A DNA stretch of 64,000 nucleotides from IMG/VR virus record IMGVR_UViG_3300043539_001475, positions 37,211 through 101,210 of that record. One strand, given 5' to 3'. The notes below the pieces were generated by a model that did not search any database, had not been told where the DNA came from, and saw only the letters and a list, made by a program, of their open reading frames with translations. Each line of letters starts with the position of its first letter. The stretch's first letter is position 1. The translations under genes and the position numbers were made by a program. Source of the stretch: a virus. Below, in pieces: positions 33,719 to 43,305 of the stretch.

Positions 33719-36700
33719 ATGGGAAATGTAACTAAATCACAAGCAAATAATATAAGAACGCCAGACGGTAACAGTCTAGCTGTTTTTGTTGACGGAGTAA
33801 GCGGAATAATAAAGGTAAAAGATATAATGGGTAACATTCAACCGTTATCTGATTATATAAGTGGTGGTGGCGGAGGAGGATGTAGCCCTTTTCAATACGA
33901 TGCTAACGCAACGGGTATAGAGCCAATACTAGGCACTAATAATGCTTCGGGTTGTTTTGCTACTATTGGAGGAGGTGGCACTAATAATGCTTCTGGATGT
34001 TTTTCTGCAATTGTTGGAGGTAGTAACAATACTGCTACTGCAAATTGCTCAACAGTTGGTGGGGGGTCTCTCAATACAGCTACTGGAACCTGCTCTACTG
34101 TTAGCGGAGGTCGATGTAATAGTGCTTTAAATGCTAGTGCAACAGCTGGAGGAGGTTTTAGAAATATCGCTTGTGGTCAAGGGTCAATAATTGGAGGTGG
34201 TGTTTGTAATACTGCTTTTGGATTTTGCTCAACAATAGGAGGTGGGGAATCTAATACTGCTAATGGATATTGCTCAACAATAGGTGGTGGTATTTGTAAT
34301 GTTACTAACGGATATGGTTCAACTGTGGCTGGGGGTAGTTTTAATAAGGCTTTTAGTCAAGACGTAACAGTTGGAGGGGGGCAATCTAATATTGCTTGCG
34401 CTAGTAAATCAACAATTGCGGGAGGTTATACCAATACTATTTGCCTTGGAGCTGATAATTCAGCAATAGGCGGAGGTTCAACTAATATTGTTTCTGCAAC
34501 TGCTTCTTCTTCGACAATTGGTGGTGGTTGTGGTAATACTGCTTCTAATGTTTGGTCAACACTAGGTGGTGGTTATAGTAATACTGCTTCTAACATTAAA
34601 TCAACAGTTGGTGGGGGTGGAAATAATACTGCTTCTGGTTATAGTTCAACAGTTGTTGGAGGTTGTCAAAATACAGCTTCTGGCTGTAATTCAGCTGTTG
34701 CAGGTGGACAATATAACCTTTCTTCTGGTATTAAATCAACAGTTGGTGGAGGTAGCAATAATACTGCTTCTGCAAATTGCTCAATAGTTGCAGGTGGTTG
34801 TACTAATACTGCTTCTGGATGTTGGTCAGGAATAGTTGGAGGTCGTAGAAACACTTCTTGTGGAAATTATTCGATTGTTTCAGGTGGTTATTGCAACACA
34901 GCTAACGGAGTACTCTCTTTTATAGGTAGTGGAAAATGTAACAGAATATTCCCTTCTGCAAATCTTGGCGGTAGTGCAAGATATGGAGATGTAATAGCAG
35001 GGGGTTGTAAAAATACCATTAATACTAATACTTATGCTACTACTTACTCGCCTGTTGGAGGAAGTACAATTTCTGGAGGGGTTTGTAATGTCATAACGCC
35101 TTACCAAGGAAGTGTGACAATTAGTGGCGGTACTAATAATATAGCGCAATGTGATTTAACAACAGTTGGAGGTGGTGTGCAGAATACTGCTTCTGGATGT
35201 TATTCTGTAATTGGTGGCGGTTCTGGCAATACTACATCTCAAAAAGGTTCAGTCATTTCTGGAGGTCAAGGTAATACTGCATCAAATTATTTTGCATCTT
35301 CACTTGGAGGTAAGTCAAATATTGTTAGTGGTACATACTCTTCAATTGTAGGAGGTAAGATAAATGTTAATTCAGGCTATCAGTCGTCAATTTTAGGAGG
35401 AACTTACAATGTTATGTGCGGTACTCAATCAGTAATAGGTGGTGGTTTTTGCAACATTAATTCAGGTACAACCTCAACAATTGGTGGTGGTAATACTAAC
35501 AATGCTTCTAATACAGACACAACAATTGGCGGAGGTTCAAATAATACTGCTTCTGCTTGCCGTTCAACAATTGGCGGAGGTGCTTTTAATACTGCTTCTG
35601 CAACTGTTTCAACCGTAGGAGCTGGTTGTTGCAACATAACAAATTCAAGGTTTTCATTTATTGGAGGAGGACAAAGAAATATAATTCAATCGCCAACAAA
35701 CGAATGTTGTTCTCTTGGAGTTACAATAGGCGGTGGTATTGGTCATAATACAAATGGCGGAACTTTTAACGCTACTACTGGGATTTTAAGTGGCGCAATT
35801 ACTTGTTGTAATGCTGGTAAATTATCTACAATTGGAGGTGGTTTTAGAAATAAAGCTATTGGTTCTTGTTCAACAGTTGGAGGAGGCTTAAGCAATGTTG
35901 CTTCTACTGACTCAACCATTGGAGGTGGTTTTTGTAACAATGCTTCTAATAGTAGTTCAACAATTGGAGGAGGTGGTACTAACACTGCATCGGGAGTTTC
36001 TTCAACAGTTGGTGGTGGTGGTCAATGCTACAATAATGGGGGTTTTTATGGCACTGGAAATATTGCTTCTGGTACGTCATCAACAGTTAGTGGTGGTCAG
36101 GGAAATACTGCATCGGGAATTGCTTCAAAAGTTGGTGGGGGTTGTTATAATACTGCTTCTGGATGTTATTCTGTAATCGGGGGTGGTTGTTTAAATACTG
36201 CTTCTGTTTCTCTATCAACGGTTGGAGGAGGCTCAAGCAATATTGCTTGTAGTACAGCAACAGTTGGGGGTGGTTTTAGTAATACTGCGTGTGGCGATGT
36301 TTCAACAATTAGTGGGGGTTGTTATAACAATGCTTCTGCTTCTTATTCAACAATTGGTGGAGGTCGGCAAAATACTGCTTGTGGAAATGCTTCGTCAATT
36401 GGAGGGGGTTGTTATAATACTGCTTCTGCTTGCCGTTCAACAATTGGTGGAGGTGCTTTTAATACTGCTTCTGCAACTGTTTCAACCGTAGGAGCTGGTT
36501 GTTGCAACATAACAAATTCAAGGTTTTCATTTATTGGAGGAGGACAAAGAAATATAATTCAATCGCCAACAAACGAATGTTGTTCTCTTGGAGTTACAAT
36601 AGGCGGTGGTGTTGGTCATAATACTACTGGAGGAACTTTTAATGCCTCTACGGGAGATTTAACTGGCGCAATTACTTGTTGTAATGCTGGTAAATTATCT

Positions 36701-37420
36701 ACAATTGCAGGTGGTTTTAGAAATAAAGCTACTGGTTGTTTGTCAACAGTTGGAGGTGGTGCATCTAATACTTCCTCTAATTATCACTCAACCGTTGGAG
36801 GTGGTTTTAGTAACAATGCTTCTAATAATAGTTCAACAATTGGAGGAGGTGGTATTAACACTGCATCGGGAGTTTCTTCAACAGTTGGTGGTGGTGGTCA
36901 ATTCTACAGTAGTGGGGGTACTTATGGCGCTCCAAATATTGCTTCTGGTACGTCATCAACAGTTAGTGGTGGTCAGGGAAATACTGCATCGGGAATTGCT
37001 TCAAAAGTTGGTGGTGGTTATAGTAATACTGCTTCTGGATGTTATTCTGTAATCGGGGGTGGTTGTACAAATACTGCTTCTGTTTCTCTATCAACGGTTG
37101 GAGGAGGCTCAAGCAATACTGCTTCTGGTTTAGCAACAATTGGGGGTGGTTTTGGAAATCTTGCGTCTGGCTGTATTTCAACAATTAGTGGGGGTTGTTA
37201 TAATACTGCTTCTGGAATTAGTTCTAGTATCTTAGGAGGTGAATCAAATAGCACAAACACTTGTGCTTGTGCAATGATTGTAGGCTCTAATATTACAGCA
37301 AACAGAGCTTGTGCTACATTTGTAAATAATCTTTCTATTACAAACATCCCAACATCATCAGCAGGTTTACCTACTGGTTCTGTATGGAGTAATTCAGGAA
37401 TTTTGACAATAGTTCCGTAA
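33719..37420 (+). CDS. Giant fibre 1: GGG-NTASG-STV repeat protein
   Basis: 1233 aa. Short N-terminus (NIRTPDGNSLAVFVDGVSGII) different from fibres 2 and 3, Gly hinge, SPFQYDANATGIEPILGTNNASG entry shared by all three, then some 65 units of the form xxNTASGxxSTVGGG. These resemble the head repeats of trimeric autotransporter adhesins (left-handed beta-roll). Two copies of a longer module (NITNSRFSFIGGG...CCNAG) and one SFIGSG...ITPY module interrupt the repeats. The C-terminus (CACAMIVGSNI ... IPTSSAGLPTGSVW) is shared. No signal peptide or barrel. Very rich in Cys for an extracellular fibre. Confidence 0.75.
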   Translation: MGNVTKSQANNIRTPDGNSLAVFVDGVSGIIKVKDIMGNIQPLSDYISGGGGGGCSPFQYDANATGIEPILGTNNASGCFATIGGGGTNNASGCFSAIVGGSNNTATANCSTVGGGSLNTATGTCSTVSGGRCNSALNASATAGGGFRNIACGQGSIIGGGVCNTAFGFCSTIGGGESNTANGYCSTIGGGICNVTNGYGSTVAGGSFNKAFSQDVTVGGGQSNIACASKSTIAGGYTNTICLGADNSAIGGGSTNIVSATASSSTIGGGCGNTASNVWSTLGGGYSNTASNIKSTVGGGGNNTASGYSSTVVGGCQNTASGCNSAVAGGQYNLSSGIKSTVGGGSNNTASANCSIVAGGCTNTASGCWSGIVGGRRNTSCGNYSIVSGGYCNTANGVLSFIGSGKCNRIFPSANLGGSARYGDVIAGGCKNTINTNTYATTYSPVGGSTISGGVCNVITPYQGSVTISGGTNNIAQCDLTTVGGGVQNTASGCYSVIGGGSGNTTSQKGSVISGGQGNTASNYFASSLGGKSNIVSGTYSSIVGGKINVNSGYQSSILGGTYNVMCGTQSVIGGGFCNINSGTTSTIGGGNTNNASNTDTTIGGGSNNTASACRSTIGGGAFNTASATVSTVGAGCCNITNSRFSFIGGGQRNIIQSPTNECCSLGVTIGGGIGHNTNGGTFNATTGILSGAITCCNAGKLSTIGGGFRNKAIGSCSTVGGGLSNVASTDSTIGGGFCNNASNSSSTIGGGGTNTASGVSSTVGGGGQCYNNGGFYGTGNIASGTSSTVSGGQGNTASGIASKVGGGCYNTASGCYSVIGGGCLNTASVSLSTVGGGSSNIACSTATVGGGFSNTACGDVSTISGGCYNNASASYSTIGGGRQNTACGNASSIGGGCYNTASACRSTIGGGAFNTASATVSTVGAGCCNITNSRFSFIGGGQRNIIQSPTNECCSLGVTIGGGVGHNTTGGTFNASTGDLTGAITCCNAGKLSTIAGGFRNKATGCLSTVGGGASNTSSNYHSTVGGGFSNNASNNSSTIGGGGINTASGVSSTVGGGGQFYSSGGTYGAPNIASGTSSTVSGGQGNTASGIASKVGGGYSNTASGCYSVIGGGCTNTASVSLSTVGGGSSNTASGLATIGGGFGNLASGCISTISGGCYNTASGISSSILGGESNSTNTCACAMIVGSNITANRACATFVNNLSITNIPTSSAGLPTGSVWSNSGILTIVP
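35546..35737 (+). repeat. Fibre module A, copy 1
   Basis: A 192-bp block encoding ACRSTIGGGAF...TNECCSLGVTIGGG. It matches 36419-36610 at all but one base that I can see (ggc/ggt), and resembles two further copies in fibre 3. Confidence 0.9.
36419..36610 (+). repeat. Fibre module A, copy 2
   Basis: Second copy of the 192-bp block in the same gene, 873 bases downstream. The sequences after it diverge gradually (GTFNASTGDLTGAITCC versus GTFNATTGILSGAITCC). Confidence 0.9.
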
Positions 37421-37435
37421 ATAAAAACATAAAAA

Positions 37436-37696
37436 ATGAATAAACTAGAAATAGTAGTTGGAAGTTTGCAAATATCAAATGGAGGTGTAATAATACTTGT
37501 TATTCCAAAAGATGCGTGTGCTATTGATACGTTAGCTTTACAAAATACAATTCCTATTGCTTCAATTTTTAATAAATATTTAGCGAACTTTACATCAGTA
37601 TTTAATCAGCCTTTATCAAATTGTGTTGATTCAACTAATACTGTATTTACACAAAGTACTTTTATTGCTTTTGCCGAAGCTAATTTAGGGTTTTAA
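37436..37696 (+). CDS. Orphan fibre anchor domain
   Basis: 86 aa. IVVGSLQISNGGVIILVIPKDACAIDTLALQNTIPIASIFNKYL...NQPLSNCVDS...FIAFAEANLGF. It matches the first 86 residues of fibres 2 and 3 and stops exactly where their Gly hinge would begin. Either a free copy of the attachment domain (cap, spacer or competitor) or a fibre that lost its shaft. Confidence 0.75.
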   Translation: MNKLEIVVGSLQISNGGVIILVIPKDACAIDTLALQNTIPIASIFNKYLANFTSVFNQPLSNCVDSTNTVFTQSTFIAFAEANLGF

Positions 37697-37705
37697 AAAA
37701 AAATA

Positions 37706-39997
37706 ATGATAAAATTACAAATAGTAGATGGTAGTTTACAAATATCAATAAATGGCTCTATAATATTAGTTGCCCCGAAAAACTCTTGTGCAATAGACGT
37801 TTTGACTCTATATGAATCAATACCTTATGTTTCTATTTACAATAAATATTTAGGAACGTCAACAAGTGTTTTTAATCAGCCTTTATCCAACTGCGAAGAT
37901 TCGTTAGGAACTCCTTTTGACGTAAATAGCTTTATTGCATTTGCAGAAGCAAACTTAGGTTTCGATACTTCAGGAGGTGGAGGTGGGGGCAGTCCTTTTC
38001 AATACGATGCTAACGCAACGGGTATAGAGCCAATACTAGGCACTAATAATGCTTCGGGGTCTTACGCTACTATTGGAGGGGGTCAATGTAATATTGCTTC
38101 GGGTGATGGTGCAAAAATAGGAGGTGGTTGTTGTAATACTGCTTCAGCAGAATATTCAACAGTTGGAGGTGGTCGTTTTATCATTTCTTCTGGAGAATAT
38201 TCAACAGTTGGAGGTGGTTGTTATAATACTGCTTTAGGAAATTGTTCAACAGTTGGGGGTGGTTTTTGTAATACTGCTTCTGCACAATCTTCAACAGTTG
38301 GTGGGGGTTATCGCAATACTGCTTCTTGTTATGAATCAACAATTGGTGGTGGTTGTTGTAACACTGCCTCTGCTTGTAATTCAACAGTTAGTGGAGGTTT
38401 TTGTAATACTGCTTCTGGTCTTAAAGCAGTGATTTCTGGAGGAGATTATAATACTGCTTCTGGAGATAGGTCAACAGTTGGAGGTGGGTGTGGAAATACT
38501 GCTTCGGGATATTCATCAGTAATTGGTGGTGGTGGAAGTAACAATACCGCTTCGGGTGTTCAGTCAGTAATTGGTGGGGGTGGAAATAATATTGCTTCTG
38601 ATTGTTTCGCAACAGTTGGTGGGGGTCGTCAAAATACTGCTTCGGGCGGAGAATCAACAGTTGGAGGAGGTAATTCAAATACTGCTTCTGGAATTTTATC
38701 AACAATTGGTGGAGGCATACGAAACACTGCTTCTTATTATTATTCAACAGTTGGAGGTGGATTATGCAACAATGCTTCTTGTATCGTTTCAACAATTGGA
38801 GGTGGTAAATATAATATTTCTTCTGCACAGTATTCAACAGTTGGAGGAGGTAATTCAAATACTGCTTCTGGAGATAGGTCAACAGTTGGAGGTGGGTGTG
38901 GAAATACTGCTTCGGGATATTCATCAGTAATTGGTGGTGGTAGATGTAACACTGCTAGTGGTGGATGTTCAATAATTGGCGGAGGTTGTTTAAATACTAC
39001 TTCGGGATGCCTTGCTACTATTGGAGGCGGTCAATCTAACACTGCTAGTGGTGGATGTTCAACAATTGCAGGTGGTATTTCAAACACTGCTTGTGGTATA
39101 TATTCTTTTATAGGTAGTGGTAAATCCAACCAAATATTTCCTTCTGCAAACTATTGCAGTTTTGCGCCACTGGTAAGTGATGTAATTAGCGGAGGATGTA
39201 ATAACATAATTAACACTAATACTAATATTGGCACTTATTCCGCTACTGGCGGAAATACAATTGGTGGCGGTATGAATAATACTGTAACTCCTTATAATGG
39301 ATTTGTAACAATTTCAGGTGGTCAGTCAAATACTGCTTCTGGAGCTTCTTCAACAGTTGGAGGAGGGCAAGGTAATAATCTTTCTGGAAGTGCATCAGTA
39401 ATTGGAGGCGGATATACTAATTGTGTTTCTGGAAGTTGTTCATTTCTTGGAGGAGGGCAAGGTAATAATCTTTCTGGAAGTTTTTCAGTAATTGGAGGGG
39501 GTTTCGTTAATGTTGCTTCTTATGGTTTTACAACAGTTGGAGGTGGTTATGCTAACACTTCTTCTGGCGGTAAGTCAACAGTTGGTGGAGGCGGTACTAA
39601 TATTGTTTCTGGCTATATTTCAACTATTGGAGGAGGGTGTGTTAATGTTGCTTCTGGAAATTGTGCTACAATTGGAGGTGGTAGATACAATACTGCTTCT
39701 GGTTATTGTTCAACCATTGGAGGTGGAGGTACTAATACTGCTTCGGGATGCAATTCAACAGTTGGAGGTGGTTATTTTAATACTGCTAGTGGAACTTCTT
39801 CTAGTATTTTAGGAGGTCAAGCAAATTCTACAAACGCTTGTGCTTGCGCAATGATTGTAGGTTCTAATATTACAGCAGATAGAGTTTGTGCAACATTTGT
39901 AAATAACTTATCAATTAAAAATATACCAACATCATCTGCTGGATTGCCAAGTGGTTCCGTTTGGAGAAGTGGCACTTCGCTTTGCATAGTGATTTAA
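37706..39997 (+). CDS. Giant fibre 2: GGG-NTASG-STV repeat protein
   Basis: 763 aa. Residues 1-90 are the anchor domain (KLQIVDGSLQISINGSIILV...AFAEANLGFD), then GGGGGGSPFQYDANATG, about 40 repeat units, one SFIGSGKSNQIFPSAN...VTPYNG module shared with fibre 1, and the common C-terminus ending SSAGLPSGSVWRSGTSLCIVI. The 5' 270 bases match fibre 3 with about three differences. Virion fibre that probably forms trimers. Confidence 0.75.
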   Translation: MIKLQIVDGSLQISINGSIILVAPKNSCAIDVLTLYESIPYVSIYNKYLGTSTSVFNQPLSNCEDSLGTPFDVNSFIAFAEANLGFDTSGGGGGGSPFQYDANATGIEPILGTNNASGSYATIGGGQCNIASGDGAKIGGGCCNTASAEYSTVGGGRFIISSGEYSTVGGGCYNTALGNCSTVGGGFCNTASAQSSTVGGGYRNTASCYESTIGGGCCNTASACNSTVSGGFCNTASGLKAVISGGDYNTASGDRSTVGGGCGNTASGYSSVIGGGGSNNTASGVQSVIGGGGNNIASDCFATVGGGRQNTASGGESTVGGGNSNTASGILSTIGGGIRNTASYYYSTVGGGLCNNASCIVSTIGGGKYNISSAQYSTVGGGNSNTASGDRSTVGGGCGNTASGYSSVIGGGRCNTASGGCSIIGGGCLNTTSGCLATIGGGQSNTASGGCSTIAGGISNTACGIYSFIGSGKSNQIFPSANYCSFAPLVSDVISGGCNNIINTNTNIGTYSATGGNTIGGGMNNTVTPYNGFVTISGGQSNTASGASSTVGGGQGNNLSGSASVIGGGYTNCVSGSCSFLGGGQGNNLSGSFSVIGGGFVNVASYGFTTVGGGYANTSSGGKSTVGGGGTNIVSGYISTIGGGCVNVASGNCATIGGGRYNTASGYCSTIGGGGTNTASGCNSTVGGGYFNTASGTSSSILGGQANSTNACACAMIVGSNITADRVCATFVNNLSIKNIPTSSAGLPSGSVWRSGTSLCIVI

Positions 39998-40008
39998 AAA
40001 AAATAATA

Positions 40009-42843
40009 ATGATAAAATTACAAATAGTAGATGGTAGTTTACAAATATCAATAAATGGTTCTATAATATTAGTTGCCCCGAAAAACTCTTGTGCAATAGA
40101 CGTTTTGACTCTATATGAATCAATACCTTATGTTTCTATTTACAATAAATATTTAGGAACGTCAACAAGTGTTTTTAATCAGCCTTTATCCAACTGCGAA
40201 GATTCGTTAGGAACTCCTTTTGATGTAAATAGCTTTATTGCATTTGCAGAAGCAAATTTAGGTTTCGATACTTCTGGAGGTGGAGGAAGTAGTCCTTTTG
40301 AATATAATGCTAACGCAACGGGTATAGAGCCAATACTAGGCACTAATAATGCTTCGGGAACTTACGCTACAATTGGGGGTGGTATAAATAATACTTCCTC
40401 TGGTTGTTGTTCAACAGTTGGAGGTGGTTTTTTAAATACTGCTTCTGGTTATTGTTCAACCATTGGAGGTGGAGCTATTAATAATGCTTCGGGATGCAAT
40501 TCAACAGTTGCAGGCGGAACTTCAAACCAAGTCATTACTAATTATTCTGCAATTGGTGGTGGTAAATATAATACTATCACTTGTAGTAGCTTTTCTGTAA
40601 TTGGAGGTGGTTGTGGAAATAGCGCTCGTGGTCAATATTCTTTTATAGGTGGAGGTATTGGAAATGTTGCAAGTGCTGGTTATGGAAGTCTTGTAAGTGG
40701 TGGTTATTTTAATACTGCATCAAATGTTGCTTCGGTTGTAAGTGGTGGTTATTGCAACATTGCATCTGGAAATACATCAACAGTAAGTGGAGGATATTGT
40801 AATCAAGCAACTGGTTATTTTAGTTCAATAGGTGGTGGACATACAAATACTTCAAGTGGATGCCATTCTTTTATAGGAGCTGGAGATTTTAATATTGCAA
40901 GTGCTGATAAATCTTTTATTGGTGGAGGTTATTTAAACACGGCTTCTGGTTGTATTTCAACAATTGGTGGTGGGCGTGAAAATACTGCTTCTGCAAGTTC
41001 GTCAACAGTTGGAGCTGGTTATTGCAACATAACAAATTCAAGGTTTTCATTTATTGGAGGAGGTCAAAGAAATATAATTCAATCGCCTACAAACGAATGT
41101 TGCTCTCTTGGAGTAACAATAGGAGGTGGTATTGGTCATAATACAACTGGCGGAACTTTTAACGCTACTACTGGATATTTAAGTGGTGCAATTACTTGTT
41201 GTAATGCTGGTAGATTATCTACAATAGGTGGTGGGTATAGAAATAAAGCTTCTTGCGCTTTTTCAACAGTTGGGGGGGGGTGTTTTAATACTGCTTCTGG
41301 TAGTGCTTCAAAAATTGGGGGCGGTTGTGCAAATACTGCTTGTGGCATAAGGGCTACAATTGGTGGAGGATTTTGCAATACTGCTTGTGGACTTAGTTCA
41401 ACAGTTGGAGGAGGACAATGTAATACTGCTACTGATTATGCGACAGTTGGAGGGGGTCATTTTAATCGTGCTTGTGCTTCTTTATCAACAGTTGGAGGTG
41501 GTTGTTTAAATACTGCTTCTGGCGGTAATTCAGTTGTTGCAGGTGGACAATGCAATACTGCTTCTGGTCAATGTTCAACAGTTGGAGGTGGTTATAGAAG
41601 TCGTGCTTCTGGTGGTTGTTCAGCAGTTGTTGGGGGATATTATAATATAGCTTCTGGAAGTTGTTCATTTGCTGGAGGTGGTAGAAATAATACGGCTTCT
41701 GGTAGCCTTTCAACAGCAGGAGGAGGTTGTTGCAACATAACAAATTCAAGATTTTCAGTTATATCTGGAGGGCAAAGAAACATAATTCAATCGCCTACAA
41801 ACGAATGTTGTTCTCTTGGAGTAACAATAGGAGGTGGTATTGGTCATAATACAACTGGCGGAACTTTTAACGCTACTACTGGGGATTTAACTGGCGCAAT
41901 TACTTGTTGTAACGCTGGTAGATTATCAACTATTGGGGGTGGTTTTAGAAATAGAGTTGCTGGAAATTTTTCAACCGTTGGGGGTGGTTGTTGTAATACC
42001 GTTTCAGGATATAGTTCAACAGTTGGAGGAGGTATTGTAAATACTACTTCTGGATATTTTTCAACAGTTGGAGGAGGACAAAGTAATAGTGCTTCTGGTG
42101 CTATATCAACAATTGGAGGTGGTTTTGCAAATATTGCTTCTAATTGCTATTCAACGATTGGTGGAGGTCAAATTAATTTAGCTTCTGGTTCTTATTCAAC
42201 AGTTGGAGGAGGTCGTCAGAACACTGCTTCTAATTGCTATTCAACAGTTGGAGGTGGTCAATTAAATACTGCTTGTGGCATAAGGTCAACAGTTGGAGGT
42301 GGTCGTTCCAATATTGCTTCTGAAAGTTCTTCAACAATTGCTGGAGGTATTAGTAATACTGCTTCTGGAGGTTCATCAACAGTTGGAGGTGGAGATGCAA
42401 ATACTGCTTCTGCAACTTTTTCAACAATTGGAGGAGGTCGTTGTAATACTGCTTCTGGTGCTTATTCAACAGTTGGGGGTGGTCAAAGTAATATTGCTTC
42501 TGCAACAAGGTCAACAATTAGTGGCGGTTGTAGAAATTGTTCCTCTGCTTTATATTCAACAGTGGGAGGTGGTTTTACAAACTGTGCTTCTGGACTTAAT
42601 TCAACAGTTGGAGGAGGTCTTTGTAATACCGCTTCTGGAGATAGTTCGGGTATTTTAGCTGGTATGTCAAATTCCACAAACACTTGTGCTTGTGCTATGA
42701 TTGTAGGTTCTAATATTACGGCAGACAGAGCTTGTGCAACATTTGTAAATAACTTGTCAATAAAATCTATCCCAACATCATCAGCAGGTTTGCCTAGTGG
42801 TTCTGTGTGGAATAATAGTGGTGTATTAAATATTGTGACATAA
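40009..42843 (+). CDS. Giant fibre 3: GGG-NTASG-STV repeat protein
   Basis: 944 aa from the ATG at 40009. An earlier in-frame ATG at 39961 would overlap fibre 2 by 37 bases and add residues absent from its paralogues. Anchor domain (1-88), GGGGSSPFEYNANATG, about 50 repeat units, two copies of module A, and the common C-terminus ending GVLNIVT. Confidence 0.75.
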   Translation: MIKLQIVDGSLQISINGSIILVAPKNSCAIDVLTLYESIPYVSIYNKYLGTSTSVFNQPLSNCEDSLGTPFDVNSFIAFAEANLGFDTSGGGGSSPFEYNANATGIEPILGTNNASGTYATIGGGINNTSSGCCSTVGGGFLNTASGYCSTIGGGAINNASGCNSTVAGGTSNQVITNYSAIGGGKYNTITCSSFSVIGGGCGNSARGQYSFIGGGIGNVASAGYGSLVSGGYFNTASNVASVVSGGYCNIASGNTSTVSGGYCNQATGYFSSIGGGHTNTSSGCHSFIGAGDFNIASADKSFIGGGYLNTASGCISTIGGGRENTASASSSTVGAGYCNITNSRFSFIGGGQRNIIQSPTNECCSLGVTIGGGIGHNTTGGTFNATTGYLSGAITCCNAGRLSTIGGGYRNKASCAFSTVGGGCFNTASGSASKIGGGCANTACGIRATIGGGFCNTACGLSSTVGGGQCNTATDYATVGGGHFNRACASLSTVGGGCLNTASGGNSVVAGGQCNTASGQCSTVGGGYRSRASGGCSAVVGGYYNIASGSCSFAGGGRNNTASGSLSTAGGGCCNITNSRFSVISGGQRNIIQSPTNECCSLGVTIGGGIGHNTTGGTFNATTGDLTGAITCCNAGRLSTIGGGFRNRVAGNFSTVGGGCCNTVSGYSSTVGGGIVNTTSGYFSTVGGGQSNSASGAISTIGGGFANIASNCYSTIGGGQINLASGSYSTVGGGRQNTASNCYSTVGGGQLNTACGIRSTVGGGRSNIASESSSTIAGGISNTASGGSSTVGGGDANTASATFSTIGGGRCNTASGAYSTVGGGQSNIASATRSTISGGCRNCSSALYSTVGGGFTNCASGLNSTVGGGLCNTASGDSSGILAGMSNSTNTCACAMIVGSNITADRACATFVNNLSIKSIPTSSAGLPSGSVWNNSGVLNIVT
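41007..41230 (+). repeat. Fibre module A, copy 3
   Basis: Encodes GAGYCNITNSRFSFIGGG...CCNAGRLSTIGGG. Nearly the same DNA as in fibre 1 copies but with scattered synonymous changes (gga/ggt, cca/cct). Confidence 0.85.
41720..41940 (+). repeat. Fibre module A, copy 4
   Basis: Encodes GGGCCNITNSRFSVISGG...CCNAGRLSTIGGG, closest to copy 3 in the same gene, with an altered SVISGG turn. Confidence 0.85.
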
Positions 42844-42879
42844 AATAAAAATAAATAAAAATAAATAAAAAAATATATA

Positions 42880-42887
42880 TATATTTG
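42880..42887 (+). promoter_or_regulatory. -7 promoter element (TATATTTG)
   Basis: Perfect TAnnTTTG box in the 97-base AT-rich gap after fibre 3. No TTG at -33. It could start the 42941-45493 transcript with the sulfation module. Confidence 0.45.
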
Positions 42888-42940
42888 TATTCTGATTGAT
42901 TTAATTAAAAATTAAAAACTAAAAACTAAAAATAAAAAAA

Positions 42941-43246
42941 ATGGAAAATTTCACAATTCACATCTTCGGTTACGGAGAAACACAAATAAATTCAAAAGAT
43001 TTATCTGTAAAAACAGCAACTGCTGACTTAACTAATGTAACTCCATTAGTAGATGCTATATGGGCTAAAAAGCCAGCAGACAGCACAATAGAGAAAAAAT
43101 TTCATGCAATCAACATATTTGGATATGATGATGTGAGATGGTTGCAAAAAGACGGATTTGATGTAAAGGAAGATGCAGATTTAAAACCTTTAATCGATGC
43201 TTTGATTGCAGAACTTCAAATTGTAAAAGACAATCTTCCTGCATAA
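42941..43246 (+). CDS. Hypothetical small soluble protein
   Basis: 101 aa. Two similar halves (FTIHIFGYGETQ...TPLVDAIWAKKPAD and FHAINIFGYDDVR...LKPLIDALIAEL) suggest an internal duplication of about 45 residues. No family recognised. Lies between the fibres and the sulfotransferase. Confidence 0.6.
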   Translation: MENFTIHIFGYGETQINSKDLSVKTATADLTNVTPLVDAIWAKKPADSTIEKKFHAINIFGYDDVRWLQKDGFDVKEDADLKPLIDALIAELQIVKDNLPA

Positions 43247-43305
43247 GGAAGATGTGTCTTTAGGGCTATAAAAAAAAACCAAGAAAACTAAACAAATTAT
43301 AAAAT

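Noticed and set aside
33892-42683. Minus- and plus-strand frames within the fibre genes (PPPIV, QQLEVV types)
   Set aside because: Low-complexity shadows of the GGG-NTASG repeats; no promoters, and they lie inside well-supported CDSs.
33719-42843. Tandem repeats considered as a CRISPR array
   Set aside because: Units are coding, in frame, vary gradually and lack unique spacers of constant length; no Cas gene nearby apart from a Cas4-like fold expected with RecT.
33719-42843. Host trimeric autotransporter adhesins
   Set aside because: No signal peptide and no C-terminal YadA barrel; they share an N-terminal anchor with the other fibre and sit in a viral operon.
43231-43250. Inverted repeat ATCTTCC...GGAAGAT spanning the stop of the 42941 gene
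   Set aside because: Seven-bp stem without a T run; not a convincing terminator or operator.
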